Shown: positions 27,894 through 36,476 of the stretch, one piece after another | Layout of the letters: each line of letters starts with the position of its first letter | Numbering within the stretch: position 1 is the first letter of the stretch | From: an uncultured Alphaproteobacteria bacterium | GTDB lineage: Bacteria > Pseudomonadota > Alphaproteobacteria > Rhizobiales > Aestuariivirgaceae | NCBI GenBank assembly: GCA_937870685.1 | Contig: CALMZX010000029.1 | Location: 1-64,000, forward strand | DNA: 64,000 nucleotides | Direction: 5' to 3' | Translations under genes and position numbers: made by a program | Notes under the pieces: model-generated | The model's input: the letters and a program-made list of their open reading frames with translations, nothing else | Told to the model about the DNA's origin: nothing | Databases searched by the model: none

Positions 27894-29249
27894 TTGATCC
27901 CGAAGGCAGAAATTCCGTCATTGCCATCGCAGGCAGGGTCCGACCTGCTGCGCCTTCGCACCCTTGTGCGGCTGCGCTGGCTCGCCGTCATCGGCCAGTC
28001 CGTGGCTGTGCTGATCGTTGCATTCTATCTGGGCTACCCCATGCCTCTGGGGCCTTGCCTCGCGTTGATCGCGTTTTCGGCCTGGCTCAACATCTTCCTC
28101 ACCATCCGCTGGCATGGCAGCAAGCGCCTGCGTCCGCCCATGGCTGGCCTGCTGCTGGCTTATGACACCGTGCAGTTGGCCGGGCTGCTCTATCTGACAG
28201 GCGGCCTGGAAAACCCCTTTGCCTTCCTCTTCCTCGTGCCCGTCACCGTGTCGGCCACTTCCCTGCCGCTGCGCTCCACCCTGGCGCTGGGGGCCTTGAG
28301 CTTCGGTTGCGCCACGGCGCTGGCTTTCTTTCATCTGCCGTTGCCTTGGCCCGCAGGCGAGAGCCTCACCTTGCCCAACCACTACCTCGCGGGACTCTGG
28401 GTGGCGATCATCTGTGGCACCGTCTTCTCCGCCATCTATGCCCGCCGCATCGCCGAGGAAGCGCGCCAGATGTCAGCGGCACTCGGCGCAACCGAAATGG
28501 TGCTGGCGCGCGAGCAGCGTCTCTCGGCGCTTGATGGTCTGGCCGCCGCCGCCGCCCATGAACTGGGAACACCGCTTGCCACCATTGCCCTTGTCGCCAA
28601 GGAACTGAAGCGCGAACTGCCTGAGGCCTCGCCGCATGGCGAAGACATCGATCTGCTGATCAGCCAGACCGCGCGCTGCCGGGAAATCCTCGCCCGTCTT
28701 TCCAACCGCGACCAGGCGGCCGACGAGGTTTACGGACGCCTGAAAATCTCTTCCCTGATCGAAGACATGGTCAGCCCACTGCGCGGGTCCGACGTGGAAC
28801 TGCGCATCACCTGCGCCCCCGATGCCAAATCGGCGGCACTCGCCGAACCCGTCTTCCGCCGCAACCCGGCAATCGCCTATGGTCTGGGCAACATTCTGGA
28901 GAACGCCATCGATTTCGCCGAGTCAGTTGTCAAGGTTGAGGCCGTCTGGAACAGGACGGGCATCATCCTCACAGTCAGTGACGACGGCCCGGGTTTTGAT
29001 CCGCTGATCTTTGACCGCCTCGGCGACCCATACGTGACGACACGGCCCGGATACAGCGAGGCAACCATCGTGGACGGCAGTCACGAAGGCATGGGCCTGG
29101 GACTGTTCATTGCCAAGACGCTGCTGGAGCGCTCCGGCGCAACCGTGACACTGTCCAACCAGCGCCCCCCGGAAAAGGGGGCACGCGTGGCCATGGCCTG
29201 GCCCCGTGTTGCGGTGGACGTCGGGCCGTCATCCGTTCAAGCCTCTTGA
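27894..29249 (+). CDS. regB: Redox-sensing histidine kinase RegB/PrrB (ActS)
   Basis: A 451-residue membrane kinase. Six hydrophobic segments (about 25-185) carry the quinone-binding signature GGLENPF at 103-109. The H-box AAAHELGTPLA has phospho-acceptor H222, the redox-sensing Cys is C262 in QTARCREIL, and the ATPase domain shows NILENAIDFA, DDGPGFD and GMGLGLFI. It controls redox-responsive genes (respiration, nitrogen and carbon fixation) by phosphorylating RegA, encoded 37 bases downstream. The start is unusual: the frame begins with TTG at 27894 without a good ribosome site, 13 bases after the DJ-1 stop, and an in-frame stop lies just upstream. Confidence 0.93.
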   Translation: MIPKAEIPSLPSQAGSDLLRLRTLVRLRWLAVIGQSVAVLIVAFYLGYPMPLGPCLALIAFSAWLNIFLTIRWHGSKRLRPPMAGLLLAYDTVQLAGLLYLTGGLENPFAFLFLVPVTVSATSLPLRSTLALGALSFGCATALAFFHLPLPWPAGESLTLPNHYLAGLWVAIICGTVFSAIYARRIAEEARQMSAALGATEMVLAREQRLSALDGLAAAAAHELGTPLATIALVAKELKRELPEASPHGEDIDLLISQTARCREILARLSNRDQAADEVYGRLKISSLIEDMVSPLRGSDVELRITCAPDAKSAALAEPVFRRNPAIAYGLGNILENAIDFAESVVKVEAVWNRTGIILTVSDDGPGFDPLIFDRLGDPYVTTRPGYSEATIVDGSHEGMGLGLFIAKTLLERSGATVTLSNQRPPEKGARVAMAWPRVAVDVGPSSVQAS

Positions 29250-29286
29250 CCCGGTCCGCCTGCGGGGCCATTGACTGGTTCCGATC

Positions 29287-29835
29287 ATGACACAGATTGA
29301 AAACCTCCCGGACGACAAGACCCTTTTGCTCGTGGATGACGACAAGCCGTTCCTGACGCGGCTTGGCCGGGCCATGGAGGCGCGGGGCTTTGCCGTGCGA
29401 ATGGCCGACACTGTCGCCGAAGGTATCGCCGAAGTGCGCAAGCAGGCGCCTGGTTATGCGGTGATCGATCTCCGCCTCGGTGACGGCAATGGACTTGATG
29501 TGATCGAGGCGCTGCACAACGCGAGGCCCGATGCGCGCGTTGTGGTTCTCACCGGCTACGGCAACATCGCCACCGCCGTGACCGCGGTGAAGCTTGGCGC
29601 CATCGATTATCTGGCCAAGCCCGCCGATGCTGATGCGGTCTATGGCGCGCTCGTTTCCGACAAGGACCATCGCCAGGCCCTGCCGGAAAACCCCATGTCG
29701 GCAGACCGCGTGCGCTGGGAACACATCCAGCGCGTTTTCGAACTGTGCAGCCGCAACGTCTCGGAAACAGCCCGCCGCCTCAACATGCACCGCCGCACCC
29801 TGCAACGCATCCTCGCCAAGCGCGCCCCGAAGTAG
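29287..29835 (+). CDS. regA: Response regulator RegA/PrrA (ActR)
   Basis: A 182-residue two-domain regulator. The receiver domain has LLVDDDKPFL at 13-22, phospho-acceptor D61 in AVIDLRLGDG, and AKP around residue 116. A proline-containing linker and a C-terminal Fis-type helix-turn-helix follow (157-176, NVSETARRLNMHRRTLQRIL). Partner of RegB, encoded directly upstream. Regulates energy metabolism genes in response to redox state. All key residues intact; length matches RegA of rhizobia and Rhodobacter. Confidence 0.95.
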   Translation: MTQIENLPDDKTLLLVDDDKPFLTRLGRAMEARGFAVRMADTVAEGIAEVRKQAPGYAVIDLRLGDGNGLDVIEALHNARPDARVVVLTGYGNIATAVTAVKLGAIDYLAKPADADAVYGALVSDKDHRQALPENPMSADRVRWEHIQRVFELCSRNVSETARRLNMHRRTLQRILAKRAPK

Positions 29836-29838
29836 CAC

Positions 29839-30141
29839 TCAAACGCGGAAGAACTGCGGATAGAGATCCTCCCAGTGGGGATTGAGCTGTTCGATGAGGT
29901 TGATCTTCCAGTCGCGGCGCCATTTTTTCAGGGATTTTTCGCGCTGGATCGCGAGGTGAACATCACCGAAGTATTCGAACCAGACGAGCCGGTGCACGCC
30001 ATATCTTTTGCTGAATCCCGCAACTTCCCCATCCCTGTGTTGGCGTCCGCGGGAAATGATGTCGCCGGTCACGCCGATATAGAGCGTGCCGTATGGTTTG
30101 CTCGCCATGATGTACACAGCGTAAGTACGGCCTGTCGCCAT
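29839..30141 (-). CDS. GIY-YIG domain protein
   Basis: A 100-residue single-domain GIY-YIG nuclease-like protein of the UPF0213/YhbQ-like kind. The signature is YAVYIMASKPYGTLYIGVTG, with Arg and Glu further on (RGRQH, QREKSLKKW). It has no additional DNA-binding domain. Convergent with regA (stops 3 bases apart). Small members of this family are widespread; their biological role is mostly unknown. Confidence 0.85.
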   Translation of the reverse strand: MATGRTYAVYIMASKPYGTLYIGVTGDIISRGRQHRDGEVAGFSKRYGVHRLVWFEYFGDVHLAIQREKSLKKWRRDWKINLIEQLNPHWEDLYPQFFRV

Positions 30142-30152
30142 TCCCTCTTTCT

Positions 30153-30181
30153 GTCATTGCCGGGCTTGTCCCGGCAACCCA
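30153..30181. repeat. GTCAT-type palindromic repeat
   Basis: GTCAT followed by TGCCGGG-CTTGT-CCCGGCA and ACCCA. This is the form of the dispersed repeat seen in many alphaproteobacteria. It lies between the GIY-YIG and mmcB genes. Downstream, CGCTGTCAGGCGG and GGGTCCCC carry further fragments. Confidence 0.7.
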
Positions 30182-30273
30182 TTACACAAGGTGGCGTGAC
30201 CGCTGTCAGGCGGAAACATGGGTCCCCGCGATGAACGTGGGGAAGACAGTCTGGTATTCGCCCCCCGAAGTAA

Positions 30274-30729
30274 CTACGGATCATACAGCCCGTGCAGGCG
30301 TGCCGCTGCCGCGCGGCCGAACTGCAGTGTCACCGCCTTGCGCCGCGAGGCGTGCAGCGGATGGTCTTGCGTCAGCCGCACGATCTCCGCTCCATATTGG
30401 TCCGCGACCACCAGCCCTGCCTCCGGCGGAATGATCGCGGCATCCATCTCCAGCGGAATGGCAAAGCAGAAGCGGTCGCAGTAGTCGCGGTATTCCGGCC
30501 ACTTCTGGTCGGCCCGGTAATCCGCCAGCGATGACTTGATTTCCACGATCCAGATGAAACCGTCCTGGCGCACGCCGAACACATCCGCCCGCCGACCCGT
30601 GGCCAGCGTGAACTCGGTGATGACCGAGAAGCCGTGCGCCCGCATCAGGCGGCAGACGCCGCGCTGCACGGCCAGCGCCGTTTCGGACTGCCGCCCGTCA
30701 GCGGGGAGAATGAGGGGGCTATCCGCCAT
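30274..30729 (-). CDS. mmcB: MmcB family DNA repair protein
   Basis: A 151-residue protein of the MmcB family (putative endonuclease tied to the alphaproteobacterial SOS/ImuABC response). It shows a PD-(D/E)XK-like core: GRRADVFGV, then [17 protein letters not shown], with acidic D and E-x-K residues in place. ATG at 30729 lies 11 bases inside the acyltransferase gene; the much longer frame upstream is not credible. Co-transcribed with the acyltransferase gene. Cytoplasmic. Confidence 0.85.
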   Translation of the reverse strand: MADSPLILPADGRQSETALAVQRGVCRLMRAHGFSVITEFTLATGRRADVFGVRQDGFIWIVEIKSSLADYRADQKWPEYRDYCDRFCFAIPLEMDAAIIPPEAGLVVADQYGAEIVRLTQDHPLHASRRKAVTLQFGRAAAARLHGLYDP

Positions 30730-31402
30730 GCCGCTCCAGAAACTCCTCGGTGCTGAGCCTGCGCATGTCATCCACCGCCTGTGCCAGCCGGTCGTGCTCC
30801 CAGTCCCACCAGCCGAGGGCAATGATCCGTTCACGGATGATCTCGTCAAAACGCCAGCGCAGAACCTCCGCCGGAACCCCGGCCACGATGGCATAGGCGG
30901 GCACATCCCTGGTGACGACAGCACCGGCGGCGACAATCGCACCATGACCGATGGCAACTCCCGGCATGATCACCGCCCCATGCCCGATCCAGACATCATG
31001 CCCGATTGCGACCCGCTGCGATTGCCGCCGTTCACGGAAATCCCTGTCGATCTTCGCGCCGAGGAAATATTCGTTGGGCCGGTAAGTGATCTTGTGTTGC
31101 GAGATGCGTTCCAGCGGATGCTCAAGGGCATTGAGCCGCGCGTTCGAGGCGATGGCGCAGAACTTGCCAATGTCGCAGTAGATCGCTTCCACCCCGCGCT
31201 CGACATATGAATAGTCGCCGAGCACGGATTCCGCCATCACCACGCGTTCGGCCACATCGGTGAAGCGCCCGAGCACGCAATCACGCAACTGTGCCGTGGC
31301 ATGCACGCGGGGGGCTCCATCGCGTGTTGCCTTTGGCGAGTGGCGCTTGGGCTGGTCTCCTGGCCCTTCTGTGCGGGGCTTGTCCGTGCGCGTCTTGTCC
31401 AT
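30719..31402 (-). CDS. Hexapeptide-repeat acyltransferase (XAT/Vat-like)
   Basis: A 227-residue acetyltransferase of the left-handed beta-helix type. After a polar, basic N-terminal ~32 residues come hexapeptide turns ([17 protein letters not shown] region), then the xenobiotic-acyltransferase-type core with H in [17 protein letters not shown] and [15 protein letters not shown]. The loop [19 protein letters not shown] and a C-terminal WWDWEHDRL are typical of the family that includes Vat and chloramphenicol acetyltransferases and related hexapeptide enzymes near phosphonate genes. Substrate cannot be assigned. Overlaps mmcB by 11 bases. Confidence 0.8.
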   Translation of the reverse strand: MDKTRTDKPRTEGPGDQPKRHSPKATRDGAPRVHATAQLRDCVLGRFTDVAERVVMAESVLGDYSYVERGVEAIYCDIGKFCAIASNARLNALEHPLERISQHKITYRPNEYFLGAKIDRDFRERRQSQRVAIGHDVWIGHGAVIMPGVAIGHGAIVAAGAVVTRDVPAYAIVAGVPAEVLRWRFDEIIRERIIALGWWDWEHDRLAQAVDDMRRLSTEEFLERHGG

Positions 31403-31416
31403 GGCCGCAATCTAAC

Positions 31417-31446
31417 AAAAAAGCCGCCCCCTGCGGAGCGGCTTTT
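31417..31446. terminator. Terminator between rpmB and the acyltransferase gene
   Basis: Perfect stem AAAAGCCGC / GCGGCTTTT with a 10-base loop, A-run on one side and T-run on the other. It lies 22 bases after the rpmB stop in its direction and can act on the minus strand. Confidence 0.8.
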
Positions 31447-31467
31447 GAATTCGGTACAAGGAAGGGA

Positions 31468-31764
31468 TCAGGCGGCCTTCTGGCTTTCGACCTTCTTGGC
31501 GATGCTGCGCTTCAGCTTCAGCGCCTTGGCCGAGAGTTCATCGTTTTTGGCCTTGAGCAGGTAGGCATCGAGGCCACCGCGGTGTTCGACCGACTTCAGC
31601 GCATGGGCGCTGATGCGGAAGGAGTAGGAGTTGCCCAGCGCTTCCGACATGAGCGTGACATCGCACAGGTTCGGCATGAAGCGCGTCTTGGTCTTGTTGT
31701 TGGCGTGGCTGACCTGGTTGCCCGAAAGCCAACCCTTGCCCGTGAATTCGCAGCGGCGCGACAT
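31468..31764 (-). CDS. rpmB: 50S ribosomal protein L28
   Basis: A 98-residue L28. It starts [20 protein letters not shown], continues [12 protein letters not shown], and ends with the basic/Ala-rich tail that alphaproteobacterial L28 carries. Only one Cys is visible, so this is the zinc-free form. A terminator follows. Highly expressed housekeeping gene. Confidence 0.97.
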   Translation of the reverse strand: MSRRCEFTGKGWLSGNQVSHANNKTKTRFMPNLCDVTLMSEALGNSYSFRISAHALKSVEHRGGLDAYLLKAKNDELSAKALKLKRSIAKKVESQKAA

Positions 31765-32425
31765 GTTACTCTCCGTGATCTCAACGTAAGAAAGCCGGAA
31801 ACTCCCGTTCCCGGCATGAATTTGGCTGGTGCATAGCGGTGCGCGACGGAGAGGTCAAGCGAGGAGGTGGGAAAGGTCAGGGCAGACCCCCGCACATCAA
31901 CACCGCGGCCTCCGCGCTGGACAGAAATGAACAGTGAATGCAACGGGCGCTCACATTCCCATTTTGGCACAAGTGGTTAACGTGAATGGCTTTTCTGACC
32001 GGCGCGCTGGAACATTGCACCGCGGCCATGGAGGGTTCTAGTGCGGCTTCCAGAGGGTACCCCCCACCCATGGCGTGAACAGAACGGGAAAATCCCCAAA
32101 GCAGCGATTCGGGCGCGCTTCGTTCCGCCAGGGAACGCTTTGTTAAAAAGATGAGTCCAATCATCACCTTGCTGTTTACGTCCGGGTAAGTTTTGCCGCC
32201 CAAACCTTAAGAGGGTAGTGCTGTTTCACTTGCAGCCCGGCGAAACCACAGCTGTTCATCCTTACCGGAATGGTTCAAATGCCTTGGAACAAATGGCGAA
32301 AACGACGACTTAACCGATTCGGGCGTGTTCCGTTCGCGCTTGAATCCGAAAGTTAATTCCCTGTGCCAAATGCGCCAATGGCCCTTTCTGATCAGCGGGG
32401 GATCACCTAAATCAGTCCTCATATT
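31765..32425. other. 661-base region between rpmB and the helicase gene, without an evident gene
   Basis: The short frames here do not look coding: no family resemblance and no convincing start sites. It must contain the rpmB and helicase promoters. An exact 11-mer, CGATTCGGGCG, occurs at 32105 and again at 32315, each followed within a few bases by CGTTC. A small hairpin, CGTTCC / GGAACG, lies at 32121-32137. I see no tRNA-like or terminator-like fold. A small RNA is possible but not shown. Confidence 0.5.
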
Positions 32426-35400
32426 ATGACTCCCTCCCGCGCCAGCCAGCGCAGCAGCCCGGTGACTGCTGTTCTCGGCCCCACCAACACAGGCAAGACC
32501 CACTACGCCGTGGAACGCATGCTCGCCCATGGCGGCGGCATGATCGGCCTGCCGTTGCGGCTGCTGGCCCGCGAAATCTATGACAGGGTGCGCCTGCGCG
32601 CTGGTGATCACGCCGTGGCGCTGGTGACCGGGGAAGAAAAGATCATTCCCGTCAAGCCGCGCTACTGGATCTGCACGGTCGAGGCGATGCCACCGGGCAT
32701 CGATGTGCCGTTTCTCGCCATTGATGAAATCCAACTGGCCAACGATCTTGAGCGTGGCCACATCTTCACCGACCGCATCCTGCATCGCCGTGGCATTGAC
32801 GAGACGGTGTTGCTCGGTGCTTCGACCATGCGGGGGATTCTTGAGAAGCTCCTGCCGCGCACCACGTTTGTCGCGCGCCCGCGCCTCTCGAAACTCACCT
32901 ATGCCGGTCAGAAGAAGCTGACGCGCCTGCCACGCCGCTCGGCGATCGTCGCCTTCTCGGCGGAGATGGTCTACACCGTTGCCGAACTCGTCCGCCGCCA
33001 GCAGGGTGGTGCCGCCGTGGTGATGGGCGCGCTCTCGCCGCGCACCCGCAACGCCCAGGTCGCCCTCTACCAGTCTGGCGAAGTTGACTACATCGTGGCC
33101 ACCGATGCCATCGGCATGGGCCTGAACATGGATGTCGATCACGTCGCCTTCGCCTCCACCCGCAAGTTCGACGGTTTCCAGTACCGCCATCTCACACCGG
33201 CTGAACTTGGGCAGGTCGCGGGCCGCGCTGGCCGCCACCTCAATGACGGCACCTTCGGTGTCTCGGGCGAGGCAGAACCCTTCGAGCAGGAGGTGATCGA
33301 CCGCCTCGAGAACCACAACTTCGATTCCGTCCGCGTCCTGCAATGGCGCAACCGTGATCTGGATTTCCGTTCGCTTGATACGCTGCGCAAGAGCCTCGGC
33401 ATCCTGCCACGGCAGGAGGGCCTGACGCGTGCCCAGAACGCACCCGACGTGGATGCCCTCGAAGCCATCTGCCGCGACGAAAGCCTGCGCAATCTTGTCG
33501 CAAGCGCATCAGACGTGGAGCGTGCCTGGGAAGCCTGCCAGATTCCGGACTACCGCAACATCTCGCCCGCCGAACACGCCCATCTCGTGGGCCGCGTCAT
33601 TTCCTCGCTGCAGACGGGCCGTGGTTTCATTCCCGAGGACTGGTTTGCCCAGCAATTGGCCTATTGCGACAACGTCGAGGGTGGCATTGACACGCTGTCC
33701 ACCCGCATCTCCCATGTCCGCACCTGGACCTTCATTGCCAACCGTGCGGACTGGCTGGAAGCACCGGTCTATTGGCAGGGCCGTGCCAAGGAAATCGAGG
33801 ACCGCCTCTCGGACGTTCTGCATGAACGTCTCACACATCGTTTCATTGACCGCAAAACCAGTGTATTGATGCGGCGGCTGGCCAAGAAGGAAGGTTTGAT
33901 GTCGAGCGTAGAAGAAGATGGCGTGATCGCGGTTGAAGGTGAAGCGATTGGCCGGATCACGGGATTGAGCTTCGTGCCCGATCCGGCGGTGGCAGGAAGC
34001 GAAACCCGCGTGCTCAAGGCCGCTGCCGTGCAGGCGCTGGCCGCCGAGCTGGCCGCCCGCGCCAAGTCGCTTTCGGCAACGGCCGACACCGAATTGAAAC
34101 TCTCGCGCCTCGGCGCCATCGAATGGCAGGGCCATGCCGTGGGCCGCCTTGCTGCTGCAGATGCGCGCTATCGGCCGCGCGCCGAAGTCATTGCCGATGA
34201 TGTGCTTGCCCCCGCTGACCGCGACATGGTGCGCGAACGCCTGCAGAAGTTTGCCGGGCGCCACATCGCAGGCCTGGCCGAACCGCTGATGAAGCTGGAG
34301 GAGGCGGATGGCCTCGAGGGCATCACCCGCGGCATCGCCTACCGCCTTGCCGAGAATTACGGCGTGCTGCCGCGCGATGGCGTGGCCGAGGACGTGAAGC
34401 AGTTGAGCCAGGAAGACCGCGCCAAGCTGCGCGCCCTTGGCGTCCGCTTCGGCGCCTTCACACTGTTCCTTCCCGCCCTGCTGAAACCGGCAGCGACTGA
34501 TCTGCGCCTCGTGCTCTGGTGGCTGGAACAGCAGAAGGCCGGAACGGTGTCGGGTGATGTGCCAGCGGCACCCGCCAACGGTCTCACCTCGGCGGCTGCC
34601 GATATGGCCAAGCCGGAAGGCTTCTACCGCATGTGTGGCTATCGCGTTTGCGGCAGCCGCGCCGTGCGTGTGGACATGCTGGAGCGTCTCTCTGATCTGA
34701 TCCGCGACCGCGTCTTCTGGAAGCCGCGCTTCCCCGAGGAGCAGCGTCCGCAGGGGGCTGTCGATGGTGGTGGTTTCACCGTGACGCCCGACATGATGTC
34801 GTTGGTCGGCTGTTCTGGCGAAGAGTTTGAGGCCATCCTCACAAGCCTCGGCTTCCGCTCGCAGACGCGCATGCTGCCCAAGCCGCCCGTGCCGGGGGCC
34901 AAGGGCCACCAGCCAGCAGCCGCGCCGCCTGTACCCGGCGAAACGGCCGTGACAGTTGAGGCCTCAGTTGAAAGTGTTGTGGCGGAAACGCCAGCCCTGG
35001 TCATTGAAGAAGGCGCGGAAGAGGGCGCGCCAGAGACACCCGCCGAACCAGCGGTGATCACAGCGGCTGGTGAGCAGCCTGCCGCGGTGGAGACCGCCGC
35101 TGAAGCGTCTGAGGCCGCAGATGGGGCATCCGCTTCCGCCGAGCCTGCCGCCGACCTTGTGGAAACCAAGGTCTGGTGGCCCAAGGACATGGGGCCTTTC
35201 CGCCCGCAGCGGCATCGTCCGGAACAGCGCCATCACCAGGGTGGCAAACCGTCGGAGGGCGAAGCCGACGGTCAGAACCGGGGCAGGCGCCACCACGGCA
35301 AGCCACAGCACCGCAAGCCCCATGGCGGCGACCGCCCGCCACGCGAGGACCGTGCCGCAGGTGCTGGCGGAAAGCCGGAACGTGACCGTGATCGTGGCGG

Positions 35401-35509
35401 CAAGCCGCGCGACCAGAAGCCCCGGCGGCCCGAAAGGCCGGCCGATCCCAACTCGCCCTTCGCTGTCCTCGGGGCCCTGAAGGCCCAGTTCGAAAAGGAA
35501 CGCACCTGA
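32426..35509 (+). CDS. Suv3-like superfamily 2 RNA helicase
   Basis: A 1027-residue helicase of the kind related to mitochondrial SUV3. Walker A is GPTNTGKT (18-25), the Walker B position carries DEIQ (100-103) instead of DEAD, and motif VI is GQVAGRAGRH. The N-terminal two RecA-like domains cover about 1-330. A helical and zinc-free middle part follows, then a Glu/Ala/Val-rich linker (about 830-910) and a basic, low-complexity C-terminal tail of ~100 residues rich in Arg, Lys, His and Gly. No signal. It overlaps the S4-domain gene, which suggests joint work on structured RNA or ribosomes. Confidence 0.88.
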   Translation: MTPSRASQRSSPVTAVLGPTNTGKTHYAVERMLAHGGGMIGLPLRLLAREIYDRVRLRAGDHAVALVTGEEKIIPVKPRYWICTVEAMPPGIDVPFLAIDEIQLANDLERGHIFTDRILHRRGIDETVLLGASTMRGILEKLLPRTTFVARPRLSKLTYAGQKKLTRLPRRSAIVAFSAEMVYTVAELVRRQQGGAAVVMGALSPRTRNAQVALYQSGEVDYIVATDAIGMGLNMDVDHVAFASTRKFDGFQYRHLTPAELGQVAGRAGRHLNDGTFGVSGEAEPFEQEVIDRLENHNFDSVRVLQWRNRDLDFRSLDTLRKSLGILPRQEGLTRAQNAPDVDALEAICRDESLRNLVASASDVERAWEACQIPDYRNISPAEHAHLVGRVISSLQTGRGFIPEDWFAQQLAYCDNVEGGIDTLSTRISHVRTWTFIANRADWLEAPVYWQGRAKEIEDRLSDVLHERLTHRFIDRKTSVLMRRLAKKEGLMSSVEEDGVIAVEGEAIGRITGLSFVPDPAVAGSETRVLKAAAVQALAAELAARAKSLSATADTELKLSRLGAIEWQGHAVGRLAAADARYRPRAEVIADDVLAPADRDMVRERLQKFAGRHIAGLAEPLMKLEEADGLEGITRGIAYRLAENYGVLPRDGVAEDVKQLSQEDRAKLRALGVRFGAFTLFLPALLKPAATDLRLVLWWLEQQKAGTVSGDVPAAPANGLTSAAADMAKPEGFYRMCGYRVCGSRAVRVDMLERLSDLIRDRVFWKPRFPEEQRPQGAVDGGGFTVTPDMMSLVGCSGEEFEAILTSLGFRSQTRMLPKPPVPGAKGHQPAAAPPVPGETAVTVEASVESVVAETPALVIEEGAEEGAPETPAEPAVITAAGEQPAAVETAAEASEAADGASASAEPAADLVETKVWWPKDMGPFRPQRHRPEQRHHQGGKPSEGEADGQNRGRRHHGKPQHRKPHGGDRPPREDRAAGAGGKPERDRDRGGKPRDQKPRRPERPADPNSPFAVLGALKAQFEKERT

Positions 35510-35817
35510 GCCAGCGCCTCGACAAGTGGCTGGTTTATGCCCGCTTCGTGAAGCACCGCTCCGACGCGCAGGCTCTGGTGGAGCAGGGCGGTGTGCGGGT
35601 GAACAAGGCAAAGGTGAGCAGGGGCAGCTACGCCGTCAAGCCCGAGGACATCCTGACCATTGCAGTGCATGGCTGTGTTCATGTGGTGAAGGTGCTGGGC
35701 GAGGCCGAGCGCCGGGGGCCACCCGTCGCGGCGCGGCTGCTTTACGTTGAAATGGCCGCAAATCCGCATGAGGGTGCGGCGCAAAAACAGGATGCAAGCC
35801 CCCCGCCCGTCTGCTAG
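35506..35817 (+). CDS. S4-domain RNA-binding protein (HslR/Hsp15-like), probable CTG start
   Basis: A 103-residue S4 RNA-binding protein: SQRLDKWLVYARFVKHRSDA, then VEQGGVRVNKAKVSRG and an S4 end with KPEDILTIAVHG. The domain needs the residues before the first in-frame GTG (35548): RLDKWL is the start of the S4 fold. The only start with a proper ribosome site (AAAAGGAACGCAC) is CTG at 35506, which overlaps the helicase stop as CTGA. I therefore infer a CTG start with coupled translation. Hsp15 relatives bind free 50S subunits carrying nascent chains. Downstream fdxA is close. Confidence 0.75.
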   Translation: MSQRLDKWLVYARFVKHRSDAQALVEQGGVRVNKAKVSRGSYAVKPEDILTIAVHGCVHVVKVLGEAERRGPPVAARLLYVEMAANPHEGAAQKQDASPPPVC

Positions 35818-35859
35818 AGCGGCGCCGGAAAAACCTTATCCCTCTCACAGGCCTGACCT

Positions 35860-36195
35860 ATGACCTATATCGTCGTCGAGAACTGCATCAAGTGCAAGTA
35901 CATGGATTGCGTGGAAGTTTGCCCCGTGGACTGTTTCTACGAGGGTGAAAACATGCTGGTCATCCACCCCGACGAATGCATCGATTGCGGCGTCTGTGAG
36001 CCGGAATGCCCGGCGGAAGCGATCAAGCCGGATACCGAACCTGGCCTTGAAAGCTGGCTCAAGCTCAACACCGAATACGCCACCAAGTGGCCGAACATCA
36101 CGGTGAAGCGCGATCCGCCCGCCGATGCCAAGGCCAATGATGGCAAGCCCGGCAAGCTGGCGCTGTTCTCGCCCAATCCCGGCCAGGGCGACTGA
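35860..36195 (+). CDS. fdxA: Seven-iron ferredoxin (FdxA type)
   Basis: A 111-residue ferredoxin with a 3Fe-4S and a 4Fe-4S cluster. The Cys pattern is [14 protein letters not shown] followed by [12 protein letters not shown], and the whole N-terminal 60 residues match the Azotobacter FdI type. The C-terminal half ([17 protein letters not shown]) is typical of the family. Electron carrier in the cytoplasm; partners unknown. It lies between the S4 gene and carD, an order also seen elsewhere in alphaproteobacteria. Confidence 0.95.
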   Translation: MTYIVVENCIKCKYMDCVEVCPVDCFYEGENMLVIHPDECIDCGVCEPECPAEAIKPDTEPGLESWLKLNTEYATKWPNITVKRDPPADAKANDGKPGKLALFSPNPGQGD

Positions 36196-36476
36196 GCCGC
36201 CCCGGCGGCGCGGGGGAAAACCGCGTCAATTCCGTATGATGCGGTGCGATGGCGTTAACCATGCCGCTGCGCGGGGGGCAGAAATGCGCCGTACACGGAG
36301 CACCCTCCCTTTAAATTCCCTTAAATTTGTGATATGCAGTCCCCATGTAGTGAGTTTGGGGAATGAAGCAGGAACATCCGGGCAGAATGCTCGGATTTTT
36401 TTGCGACTCGGTTCCCCTCAGGATTGCGCGCTGCCTCCTGTGGGGCTCGCCAAGAACAGAAAAGGGTCAGGCACCT

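Noticed and set aside
30957-31206. Long N-terminal extension of mmcB and small frames inside the acyltransferase gene
   Set aside because: They overlap a well-formed hexapeptide-repeat gene; the MmcB fold starts after ATG 30729.
32105-32350. Cluster of GANTC sites (CcrM methylation) upstream of the helicase
   Set aside because: Three GANTC sites in 250 bases is near chance expectation; no spacing pattern.
31765-32425. Possible small genes or tRNA in the 661-base gap
   Set aside because: No cloverleaf pattern; the T-loop-like GGTTCAAATG near 32270 has no matching acceptor stem. Short frames lack ribosome sites and family features.
36363-36476. Upstream ATG of carD
   Set aside because: Would add 38 residues unlike the rest of the tail; the ATG at 36477 has the better ribosome site.
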